The position numbers and the translations under genes were made by a program. From NCBI GenBank assembly GCA_938091335.1, contig CALLJG010000005.1:248001-312000 (forward strand): a stretch of 64,000 bases of DNA, in the 5' to 3' direction. The notes under the pieces were generated by a model. The model was not told the origin of the DNA. It made no database searches and saw nothing but the letters and a program-made list of their open reading frames with translations. This DNA comes from an uncultured Thermodesulfobacterium sp. GTDB lineage: Bacteria > Desulfobacterota > Thermodesulfobacteria > Thermodesulfobacteriales > Thermodesulfobacteriaceae. Numbering within the stretch: the first letter of the stretch is position 1; every line of letters starts with the position of its first letter. Positions 11,230 through 19,535 of this stretch are shown here, in pieces.

Positions 11230-11294
11230 TTCTCTTACTTAAAGAAATTTCCTAAATCTATCCTTTAAAACTTTATTAAAAGGTTCTAAGAGAA
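11230..11294. repeat. Inverted repeat downstream of the TPR gene
   Basis: TTCTCTTA (11230-11237) and TAAGAGAA (11287-11294) are perfect 8-base complements, 49 bases apart. A weaker internal pairing (CCTTT.../...AAAGG) lies between them. The element begins 7 bases after the TPR gene stop in the 164-base gap before the next minus-strand gene. It could be a transcript-end or processing structure. No T-run follows on the minus strand, so it is not a standard terminator. Confidence 0.3.
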
Positions 11295-11300
11295 AGTTTT

Positions 11301-12854
11301 TTAATCAAACAAGTTGTTAAAATCCTTTAAACCAAATTCCCTTTTTATTTTTTCTATTTGTTCAGGCAAAAGAACTTTTTGAGCCTCCTTTAATAAAATT
11401 TCAGATACCTCTTTTTCCTTTCTTAAATAAAGATACAACCAAGCTAAAAAAAGAATCACTTCTCCATCTTGATCTTTATTATAAAGTACTTCTTTTAAGC
11501 ATTTAAAAGCTTTTTCATATTCCTTTTTATAAAAATAAAGTTTCCCAAGATACATTTTTTCTTTAATAGAAAGATTCTCTTCTTTTAAATTACTTAACAA
11601 TTCATTTAATTCCTCATATTCCCGAAAATCCCACAAAAATTTTATTAAACCAAGTCTTAAAATTTTATTTTCAGGCTCCAAAAGGTATGCTTTATAAAAA
11701 TGATATTTTGCTTTCTCTTTTTCATTTTTTTCTGCATATATTAAACCTAAATTATAATGAATAAGTGGGGATTGTTTTATACATTCACAAAGTTTTTCTC
11801 TTAAAATTTTTTCCGCTTTATCTAATTCTTTAAAAATGTAATAAATAGCTGATTTACTTAAACTTAGTTCTAAAGGCTGTTTAGTGAATTCTTCACCCAT
11901 TAAATAATATTCAAGTGCTTTTCCAAAATCTTTCCATTCATAATAAAGATCTCCTATTACATGGTAAGTAAAACCTTCAAAAGTTTTAACATTTGTAGTA
12001 TTAAGCCTTTTTGCATGTTCATAGGCTCCAATAAGAAAAATAAATGGAGAAGCCTTTTTAAATTTATATTTTTTCCAGAGTTCATTAGATAAAATACCTG
12101 TTTTATCATTCTTAATAAATCTATTAATACTTTGAACTCCATTTTTAATTAAAAACAATCCTAAAGTTTCATTCTCTATACTATCTAAAATTTTTATTTT
12201 TTTCTGGTTGAAAATTTCCATTTTTAGATTATTTTTTGAAGTCAATAAAAGTATACTATTTGGATTTTTTAAAAACTTCCTTTTTATTTCAAAAAGTTTT
12301 TGAGTATTTAAAGTAGGAAGATAATTTCTCAAAGCTTCTAAAGTTTTATGAGAAATAAAGGAAAAATCCAAAACTTTAGCAAGTTCTAATTCAGTTTTTA
12401 TCTTATCCAAATTTTGTATATTTAGAATAACTTCTTTACTATAAAAGCTTATTTTCTTTTTCCATAGATCTATAAGAATTTTAAAACTATTTCCCCATTC
12501 TATAGGATAAAAATAATGATTATGATCAATTTTTATTGGACCATTTTCAAAAAAAACTTTTAAATCCTTCTTATTTATAACTTTATTAGAAAAGTAAAAA
12601 ATATATCCACAAACTTCCCTTTCTTCTAATACATAAGTTAAAAGTTTATAAGAAAAAAGTCCATTTTCTATATTTTCCAATAACAACCTTTCTGCTAAAA
12701 CAAGATTAGCCAAAGTTTCAAAATTTTTGTATCTTTTTATAAGCTCTTCTGTGGAATATTTAAATATTTCTTCAAAAGAAAATTCTTTCAAAAATTTAAA
12801 ATTTTTAAGATAAGAAAGAAACCAGCTAAAATTGGGAGGTAATTTATAAAACAT
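11301..12854 (-). CDS. Tetratricopeptide-repeat protein coupled to selA, unknown function
   Basis: It has 517 residues with no signal peptide or membrane segment. The N-terminal half (1-250) is not recognised. The C-terminal half holds TPR-like helical pairs, for example GDLYYEWKDFGKALEYYLMG, IHYNLGLIYAEKNEKEKAKY and LGKLYFYKKEYEKAFKCL. It overlaps the 3' end of selA by 11 bases and so is translationally coupled to it. In many genomes selB follows selA; this protein is clearly not SelB because it has no GTPase motifs. Any role with selenocysteine machinery is only suggested by position. Confidence 0.8.
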   Translation of the reverse strand: MFYKLPPNFSWFLSYLKNFKFLKEFSFEEIFKYSTEELIKRYKNFETLANLVLAERLLLENIENGLFSYKLLTYVLEEREVCGYIFYFSNKVINKKDLKVFFENGPIKIDHNHYFYPIEWGNSFKILIDLWKKKISFYSKEVILNIQNLDKIKTELELAKVLDFSFISHKTLEALRNYLPTLNTQKLFEIKRKFLKNPNSILLLTSKNNLKMEIFNQKKIKILDSIENETLGLFLIKNGVQSINRFIKNDKTGILSNELWKKYKFKKASPFIFLIGAYEHAKRLNTTNVKTFEGFTYHVIGDLYYEWKDFGKALEYYLMGEEFTKQPLELSLSKSAIYYIFKELDKAEKILREKLCECIKQSPLIHYNLGLIYAEKNEKEKAKYHFYKAYLLEPENKILRLGLIKFLWDFREYEELNELLSNLKEENLSIKEKMYLGKLYFYKKEYEKAFKCLKEVLYNKDQDGEVILFLAWLYLYLRKEKEVSEILLKEAQKVLLPEQIEKIKREFGLKDFNNLFD

Positions 12855-14211
12855 TTTTAAATTTTAAAAAGGCTCTTATTATTTCGGGATAGTCTTCATC
12901 AAAAAGACACCTTACATCTATTAACACTTTATCTTCTTCAATTCTGGTTATTATTGGAGGTTCATTTTCTCTAAGAAATTTTTGTATAAATTGAGGAGAA
13001 AGAGATGAAAAAATAGCCACTGCATAAGAAGGTAAATCCAAAGTAGGTAAAGCTCCTCCACCTGTTTTATTTATAGTTTCAATTATTTTAAATTTAAAAT
13101 CAAAGAGTTTTAGTTGCTCAAGTTTTTTTCTAAGATAATTTGCCTTTTTTCTCAATTTCTCTTTAGGAGTTAAAATCATTTTTAATACAGGAATATGTTC
13201 TATAGCTAATACCTCATCTCTGTAAAATCTTAAGGTGGCTTCTAAACCTGCTAAAGTAAGTTTATCAATTCTTAATGCCCTATTTAAAGGGTTGTTTTTA
13301 ATTTTTTCTATATAAATTTTTTTTCCCAAAATAATCCCTGCTTGAGGACCACCTAATAATTTATCACCTGAAAAGGTAACAATATCAACTCCTGCTTTTA
13401 AAACTTCTTGAACAGTGGGTTCTTTTTTTAATTTATATTTGGAAAAATCAACAAAACAACCGCTTCCAAGATCTTTCATTACCGGAAGACCTTTTCTTTT
13501 ACCTAATTCTACTAATTCTTCTATTTTTACTTCCTCAGTAAATCCCACAATTTCAAAATTGCTTTTATGAACTTTTAAAAGGAGTGCTGTATTTTCATTA
13601 ATTACATTTTCATAATCAGAAAGACGTGTTTTATTAGTTGTTCCAACCTCTCTTAAAATACATCCTGCCCATTTCATTACTTCAGGTATTCTAAAAGAAC
13701 CACCTATTTCTACAAGTTCTCCTCGAGAAACTATTACTTCCTTTTGAAAAGCCAAAGTATTTAAAGAAATTAATACTGCTGCTGCATTATTATTAACTAC
13801 TAAAACACTTTCAGCACCTGTTATCTCTTTTAAGATATCATCTACATGGATATATCTACTCCCTCTCTTACCTTCTTTTAGATCAAACTCAAGATTAGAG
13901 TAGTATTTAGCTATCTTCACAATTTCTTCTATAGCTTTTTTAGAAAGCGGAGCCCTTCCTAAATTAGTATGAATCACGATTCCTGTAGCATTAATCACTC
14001 TTTTTAAATATGGAGTTTCATATTCTTTAAAAACTTCTTTAATTAGATTTTCTAAATATGAATCTTCAAGCTCTTTTATTTCACCTTTTTGCCATTTTTC
14101 TCTTATAATCTGAGCAACTCTTCTTGAAGGCTCCGTAAAATAAGAAATGGGAAAGGTAGGAAAAAGTTGAAAAAATTTTTCTTTTAATTCATGAACTTTG
14201 GGAATTCTCAT
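12844..14211 (-). CDS. selA: L-seryl-tRNA(Sec) selenium transferase (selenocysteine synthase)
   Basis: PLP enzyme converting seryl-tRNA(Sec) to selenocysteyl-tRNA(Sec) with selenophosphate. It has 455 residues. Family features seen are the N-terminal domain with VINATGIVIHTNLGRAPLS, the VNNNAAAVLI loop, the LGSGCFVDF segment and the PLP lysine in SGDKLLGGPQAG (near residue 283). It overlaps the upstream aminotransferase stop by one base. Its presence shows that the organism makes selenoproteins and supports reading the UGA at 59393 as selenocysteine. Confidence 0.95.
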   Translation of the reverse strand: MRIPKVHELKEKFFQLFPTFPISYFTEPSRRVAQIIREKWQKGEIKELEDSYLENLIKEVFKEYETPYLKRVINATGIVIHTNLGRAPLSKKAIEEIVKIAKYYSNLEFDLKEGKRGSRYIHVDDILKEITGAESVLVVNNNAAAVLISLNTLAFQKEVIVSRGELVEIGGSFRIPEVMKWAGCILREVGTTNKTRLSDYENVINENTALLLKVHKSNFEIVGFTEEVKIEELVELGKRKGLPVMKDLGSGCFVDFSKYKLKKEPTVQEVLKAGVDIVTFSGDKLLGGPQAGIILGKKIYIEKIKNNPLNRALRIDKLTLAGLEATLRFYRDEVLAIEHIPVLKMILTPKEKLRKKANYLRKKLEQLKLFDFKFKIIETINKTGGGALPTLDLPSYAVAIFSSLSPQFIQKFLRENEPPIITRIEEDKVLIDVRCLFDEDYPEIIRAFLKFKNVL

Positions 14212-15413
14212 TAAGAAACAAGTTTTTTTATTAATCTCTCAATTCTTTCTAAGGCTTCAAGTAAGACTTTCTCTTCTGGCAAAAAAATAATTCTAAAATG
14301 GTTGGTACCTGGCTTTTGTCCAAAACCGCTACCATGAACAACTACAACCCCCTCTTCTAAAATTAATCTTTTAACAAAATCTAAATCATTAATCCCAGGA
14401 ATTTCCAATCTAGGAAATGCATAAAAAGTTCCTAAAGGTTTTACACAAGAAATAAAAGGAATCTTGTTTAAACCATCAATTAATAAATCTCTTCTTTTTT
14501 TAAGTTTCTCTAATACTTCTTTAAGGTAGTGATTTTCATTTTTTAAAGCAACTGGTATAGCAAATTGAAGAGGATGAGGTGCACAAAGACGAGTTCTTGC
14601 AAATCTATGAATAGCTTCTATATAATCTTCCAATATTTCTTTTGGACCTGAAATAATTCCCCATCCTATTCTAAATCCAGGAGCAAAATAATTTTTGGAA
14701 AGTCCGTTAAAAGTAACTACCGGAACTTCATCACTTAAAGCCGCAATAGAAACATGCTCTACATTGTCTTCCAAAATGTATTGATCATAAATTTCATCTG
14801 AAAAGATAACTAAATTATATTTTTTTGCTATTTCTACTATTTCAGCTAATACTTCCTTAGAATAAATTGCTCCAGTAGGATTATTAGGATTAATGATTAC
14901 AATACCTCTTGTTCTCTTATCTATCAACCTTTCTATACTATCAATATCTATATCCCAATTTTTATTTTCGTTCATAAAATAAAACTGAGGATTAATTCTA
15001 AATTTAGAAACAATAGCTTGATAAAGAGGATAACATGGACAAGGAAGAAGAAGGCTTTCTTCAGGATTAACTAAGGCTGCAATGGCAAATTCTATAGCTT
15101 CACTTGCTCCTTGAGTAATATAAATATCAACAGGATTAATACCTTTTTTAATAGCATAATTTTTAATAGCCTCTATAGCTTCAGGAATACCACAGGACTC
15201 AGAATAAGAATTATAATTTTCTTTAATAGCTTTACATACTACCTCTATTATGGAAAGGGGGGTTTCAAAACCGTATTTGACAGGATCCCCTATATTTAAA
15301 TAAATCAAATCTTTTCCAGCTCTTTTAGCCTCAATAGAGGCTTCAACTAAATCTCTTATTGCGTATTCTATCTGAAAACTTCTAAAAGCTGGTCTAATTT
15401 TATAATTTTTCAT
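14211..15413 (-). CDS. Class I/II PLP aminotransferase (alanine/aspartate aminotransferase-like)
   Basis: Fold-type I PLP aminotransferase of 400 residues. Motifs are YLNIGDPVKYGF near the N terminus, NPNNPTGAIYS, the SDEIYDQYI segment and the PLP lysine in FNGLSKNYFAPGFRIGWG (about residue 240). It resembles the archaeal/bacterial alanine transaminase branch more than classical AspC, but the substrate cannot be settled by eye. It heads the minus-strand unit with selA and the TPR gene. Confidence 0.88.
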   Translation of the reverse strand: MKNYKIRPAFRSFQIEYAIRDLVEASIEAKRAGKDLIYLNIGDPVKYGFETPLSIIEVVCKAIKENYNSYSESCGIPEAIEAIKNYAIKKGINPVDIYITQGASEAIEFAIAALVNPEESLLLPCPCYPLYQAIVSKFRINPQFYFMNENKNWDIDIDSIERLIDKRTRGIVIINPNNPTGAIYSKEVLAEIVEIAKKYNLVIFSDEIYDQYILEDNVEHVSIAALSDEVPVVTFNGLSKNYFAPGFRIGWGIISGPKEILEDYIEAIHRFARTRLCAPHPLQFAIPVALKNENHYLKEVLEKLKKRRDLLIDGLNKIPFISCVKPLGTFYAFPRLEIPGINDLDFVKRLILEEGVVVVHGSGFGQKPGTNHFRIIFLPEEKVLLEALERIERLIKKLVS

Positions 15414-15445
15414 TATTTAACCCTCAATCATAGGTTTTAAAAAGT

Positions 15446-15474
15446 AATAATTCTCCTAAAAATTTATTTGTCAA
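15446..15474 (-). promoter_or_regulatory. Candidate promoter of the aminotransferase-selA unit
   Basis: TTGACA on the minus strand (15469-15474) with an AT-rich -10 candidate 17-19 bases downstream (ATTATT or TATTAC around 15445-15451), about 35 bases before the aminotransferase start. The -35 is perfect; the -10 is weak. Confidence 0.45.
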
Positions 15475-15575
15475 TCCCTTAAAACTAGTTTTTTTATTAT
15501 TTTCACTTTATCTTGTTTTTTTATGAATTCCTATTAGTATTTTTTAAATTAAAAAATATTTGAAAAGGAGGTTTA

Positions 15576-17378
15576 ATGTTAAAATATCAACCTTCCAGGG
15601 CTTTATATACTGTTCAAGATACTAATACTCCAAATCTTCTAAAGGATTTTTTCCCTTATATAGAACCTCCTCGCATTTTTTTTGATGGAAAGTATATTCC
15701 TCCAAAACCTGCTCAAAATTTTTATATTACTGATACCACTTTTAGGGATGGACAACAAGCAAGGACTCCCTACACTCCAGAACAAATTGAAACTATTTAT
15801 AAATTTTTACATAAACTTAGTGGCCCAAAGGGAATAATTAGAAATACGGAATTTTTTTTATATACAAATAAAGATCGAGAGGCACTAGAAAGATGTCTTT
15901 CTTTAGATTATAAATATCCTGAAATTACAGGATGGATAAGAGCCAAAAAAGAAGATCTTAAATTGGTAAAAGAAGCAGGACTTAAAGAAACGGGCATTTT
16001 AACTTCTTGTTCAGATTATCATATCTTTTTGAAATTTAAAAAAACAAGAAAAGAGGTTATGGAAGAATATCTTAGCATAGTAAAAGAAGCCCTTTCCTTT
16101 GGAATTAAACCTAGATGCCATTTTGAAGATGTTACAAGAGCAGATATATATGGATTTGTAATTCCTTTTGCTGTAGAACTTATGAAATTAAGAGAAGAAA
16201 GTAAAGTGGATATAAAAATAAGACTATGTGATACCTTGGGAATAGGAGTACCCTATCCTGAAGCTTGCTTACCTATAAGTGTTCCCAAATTAATAAGGGC
16301 ATTTATTGAAGAGGCTGGAGTCCCAGAAGAACTTTTAGAATGGCATGGACATAATGACTTTTATAGAGCTGTTATAAACTCAACTACCGCTTGGTTATAT
16401 GGATGCACTTATGTAAACGCTTCTATTTTAGGTATAGGAGAAAGAACAGGAAATACTCCTTTAGAAGCTATGGTTTTTGAATATATATGTTTAAAGGGAA
16501 CTACAGATGGAATGGATACTACAGTAATTACAGATATTGTTAATTATTATAGATATGTTCTTCATGAAAAAATTTTTATAAGACAACCTTTTGTGGGAGA
16601 AGAGTTTAATGCAACTAAAGCAGGTATTCATATTGATGGAATTTCAAAAAATGAAGAAATATATAACTCCTTTGATACTTTAAAACTTCTTAACAGACCT
16701 GTACAAATCATTATTACTGATAAAAGTGGAACCTCAGGTATTGCATATTGGATCAATACTCATTTTGGACTTGAAGGAGATAAAAAGATTGATAAAAGAC
16801 ACCCTGGAGTAGCAAAAATCTATAAAAAGGTTTTAGAAGAATATGAAAAAGGAAGAATCACTCCCATTTCCAATGAGGAAATGTTAGGCTATGTAAAAAA
16901 ATATATTCCTGAACTTTTTGTTTCAGAATTAGATCAATTAAGAAATTATGTAACAGAACTTATGACAAAATATATTGAATCCCTTGCTCAAGAACCTGCT
17001 GTAGTTTCATTAGAACCTGAGAAGATAAAGGAGATATTTAAAAAATTTTTAGAGGATCATCCATATGTACAGTTTATTTATGCTGTAAATATAGAAGGGC
17101 AACCTATTATAGGATTAACTAATGATTATGAATATATCAAAAAATTTAATAATTTGCTTAATACAGAAACTTTTGAAAGCAGGGAATGGTTTATTAAACC
17201 CATAAAAACAGGTAAAACTTATTTCTCTGAATTTTATACCTCAAGAATTACCTCTAAACTTTGTATAACCATTTCAACCCCCATAAGAAACCAATATGAG
17301 GAAATTATAGGAATTATAGGAATGGATATAAGGTTTGAAGATATAGTGAAAATGGAAGATCAATTTTATGAAGTATAA
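15576..17378 (+). CDS. LeuA/homocitrate-synthase-family acyltransferase with C-terminal Cache domain; candidate Re-citrate synthase
   Basis: DRE-TIM metallolyase-family enzyme that would condense acetyl-CoA with a 2-oxoacid. It has 600 residues. The catalytic start is DTTFRDGQQA (residues 53-62), the metal-binding HxH-type motif is in LLEWHGHNDF (about 250-258), and NASILGIGERTGNTPLE follows. Residues about 470-595 form a Cache-like sensor domain (YVQFIYAVNIEG, ESREWFIKPIKTGKTYFSEFY, GIIGMDIRFEDIV), unusual because no membrane segment is present. No leucine genes adjoin. With aconitase, PEP carboxylase and POR in the window, citrate formation is a reasonable inference; homocitrate or isopropylmalate synthesis is not excluded. 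AAAGGAGG precedes the ATG. Confidence 0.8.
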   Translation: MLKYQPSRALYTVQDTNTPNLLKDFFPYIEPPRIFFDGKYIPPKPAQNFYITDTTFRDGQQARTPYTPEQIETIYKFLHKLSGPKGIIRNTEFFLYTNKDREALERCLSLDYKYPEITGWIRAKKEDLKLVKEAGLKETGILTSCSDYHIFLKFKKTRKEVMEEYLSIVKEALSFGIKPRCHFEDVTRADIYGFVIPFAVELMKLREESKVDIKIRLCDTLGIGVPYPEACLPISVPKLIRAFIEEAGVPEELLEWHGHNDFYRAVINSTTAWLYGCTYVNASILGIGERTGNTPLEAMVFEYICLKGTTDGMDTTVITDIVNYYRYVLHEKIFIRQPFVGEEFNATKAGIHIDGISKNEEIYNSFDTLKLLNRPVQIIITDKSGTSGIAYWINTHFGLEGDKKIDKRHPGVAKIYKKVLEEYEKGRITPISNEEMLGYVKKYIPELFVSELDQLRNYVTELMTKYIESLAQEPAVVSLEPEKIKEIFKKFLEDHPYVQFIYAVNIEGQPIIGLTNDYEYIKKFNNLLNTETFESREWFIKPIKTGKTYFSEFYTSRITSKLCITISTPIRNQYEEIIGIIGMDIRFEDIVKMEDQFYEV

Positions 17379-18588
17379 AGTTTTTTTCATCTTTTTAATC
17401 CTTTTTACAAGAACTTTAACCTTTTCTCAGGAAATTCCTACAATTACAATAGAACCAACTTCCTTTACTAAAATTATAATAAGAGTTCCTGATTTTGAAG
17501 GACCTAAAGAGCTTTCTTCTAATCTTTCCTCTATTTTAAGAAAACTTTTAAATTATCATCTTTTTATTATAGCTCTAAAAGAACCACCATTACCCGGTTT
17601 TACTTCTAAAGAGTATTACTTAAAAGGCTATATAGAAAAAAAAAATAACCAAATTTTCATTAAAGCTGAACTCCAAGATAATTTAGAAAATAAAACCTTA
17701 AAAATTTATAAAGTAGAAGGGAATTCCAATTATCCTCAATCTTTAATATATGCTCTTTGTGATAAATTGATAGAAACTATTTCAATTTATAAAGGGATAT
17801 CCTTTTCTAAAATAGCATTCGTAAAAAGGACTTCACGCGAAGATAAACTTTATATTGCTGATTTTTCTAAAGAAAATCCTAAACTTATAAATTCAGCTCC
17901 TCTTATACTTTTCCCAAAATTTTCTAAAAGTGGAGACAAAGTTGCTTATCTTATTTATAACAATAATAAATATATATTAGAAATTTATAATATAAAAACA
18001 GGGGAAAAAAAAGAATTTTTTATAGAAGGACTTTCTTCTACTCCTGTATGGTTTCCTAATGAAAGAGAATTAATAATAACTGTTGAATTAAAAGGTAATA
18101 TGTCACTTTATAAATTAAATTTAGAAACTGGAACATTAAATCTTTTAATGACTAAAGAGGGTATAATTCAAGCAGGAAGTATTTCTTCTGATGAAAATTT
18201 ATTAGCTTATGTATATACAGATAGAACCGGCAAGCCTCAAATTTATTTTTTAGATTTAAAAACTCTTAAAACTTATAAAATTCCTCAAAACTATTATTAT
18301 AATACTTCTCCAAGATTTTCTCCTGATGGAAAAAAGCTTCTTTTTCTTTCAAAAAGTAAAGACATTACTTATATAATTATTTATAATCTTGAAACTCAAG
18401 AGAAGAGAGAAATTAAGTTTATAGGGAAATTAAAAGATCCTGCTTTTTCTCCTACAGGAGATTATATTTTAGTTTATGGAGAAACAAAGGAAGGAAAAGG
18501 TCTTTACCTTATCCATTTAGATTCTCATTTAAGTTTTCTTTATCTTTTTGGAAACAATTTTCTTTTCCCTGATTGGGCCCCTTTATAA
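17368..18588 (+). CDS. TolB-like periplasmic beta-propeller protein
   Basis: It has 406 residues with an N-terminal signal peptide (about 1-20, ending LTFSQE). An N-terminal alpha/beta domain (about 35-150) is followed by WD40-like repeats (KIAFVKRTSREDKLYIADF, FPKFSKSGDKVAYL, SPRFSPDGKKLLFL, DPAFSPTGDYILVY). This is the TolB architecture: a periplasmic partner of Pal in envelope integrity. tolQRA and pal are not adjacent, so the symbol is withheld. It overlaps the preceding gene by 11 bases, and its stop overlaps that of convergent flgL within TTATAA. Confidence 0.82.
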   Translation: MKYKVFFIFLILFTRTLTFSQEIPTITIEPTSFTKIIIRVPDFEGPKELSSNLSSILRKLLNYHLFIIALKEPPLPGFTSKEYYLKGYIEKKNNQIFIKAELQDNLENKTLKIYKVEGNSNYPQSLIYALCDKLIETISIYKGISFSKIAFVKRTSREDKLYIADFSKENPKLINSAPLILFPKFSKSGDKVAYLIYNNNKYILEIYNIKTGEKKEFFIEGLSSTPVWFPNERELIITVELKGNMSLYKLNLETGTLNLLMTKEGIIQAGSISSDENLLAYVYTDRTGKPQIYFLDLKTLKTYKIPQNYYYNTSPRFSPDGKKLLFLSKSKDITYIIIYNLETQEKREIKFIGKLKDPAFSPTGDYILVYGETKEGKGLYLIHLDSHLSFLYLFGNNFLFPDWAPL

Positions 18589-19524
18589 GTATTTAGCAAG
18601 ACTTAAATTACTAACCATTAAAGTGGCTTTAAGGGCTGCATCATAAGCAATGGTTAAATTTTGAAGTTTTGTTGCTAATTCTGCTAAGTCTGAACTTTCT
18701 ATATTTCCAAGATTTATTTTTAACACTTCTTTAAAGCTTTCATAAAGATTTTGCTTAGTTTCAAGATGAGATATCTGAGCACCTATTTTACCTCTTTGAG
18801 CAGAAATTAAATTCCATATATTATCAAGTTTATTTATAAACTCTTGAATAGAGTATTGCTCTTTGTTAAAATCTACCATATTATTAGCCTGTAAAGTTTT
18901 TTTAAGTGAAATAAGTGTTTCAAATAATCCTGAGTCCATAAAAATCACTTGACCGCTTTTCCCAATTTTTAGAGTAAGATTTTTACCGTATCCCATTTCT
19001 AAATCCTCTACTGAGCCTTTATATACTACTTTTTCTATCACTTGACCATCAGGCAAACTCTCTTTTATTAACTCAAAAGGCTTTTCTCCTAATAGGTATC
19101 CACTTGTTTTTTTACCTGCAAAAATATATTTTTCACCTACCTGAGAATTAGCAAGAGATAGAATAGCTGAAATAATTCCCTCTATTTCATTAGCAATAGC
19201 TTGTCTGGATTGAATATTTTGAGTATCATTAGCTGCTTGAATAGCAAGGATCTTCACTCTTGCAATTAAATCTTGAATATTTCCTAAAGTAGCTTCTTGA
19301 GATCTCAAAATACTTAACCCATCTTCTATAGCTCTTTGATATTTTTCTATATTAGAAATTCCTTGTTTATAATTAAGACTTATTACCACTGAGGAAGGAT
19401 CATCTGAAGGGGATATAAAATTTTTACCTGAGGAAATTTTAAGTTGAGTAAGACTTATTTCAGAAGAAAGACGATTTAAATCTGCTAAAATACCTCTAAA
19501 TTTAGTATTAAATCCAATTCTCAT
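18583..19524 (-). CDS. flgL: Flagellar hook-associated protein 3 (hook-filament junction)
   Basis: Hook-filament junction protein. It has 313 residues with the flagellin-like N-terminal coiled coil (ISLTQLKISSGKNFISPSDDPSSVV) and a C-terminal helical region (SDLAELATKLQNLTIAYDAALKAT). It is the last gene of the nine-gene flagellar operon and follows flgK by 11 bases. Its stop codon overlaps the TolB-like gene stop, leaving no room for a separate terminator. Confidence 0.93.
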   Translation of the reverse strand: MRIGFNTKFRGILADLNRLSSEISLTQLKISSGKNFISPSDDPSSVVISLNYKQGISNIEKYQRAIEDGLSILRSQEATLGNIQDLIARVKILAIQAANDTQNIQSRQAIANEIEGIISAILSLANSQVGEKYIFAGKKTSGYLLGEKPFELIKESLPDGQVIEKVVYKGSVEDLEMGYGKNLTLKIGKSGQVIFMDSGLFETLISLKKTLQANNMVDFNKEQYSIQEFINKLDNIWNLISAQRGKIGAQISHLETKQNLYESFKEVLKINLGNIESSDLAELATKLQNLTIAYDAALKATLMVSNLSLAKYL

Positions 19525-19535
19525 TTTTAGACTCC

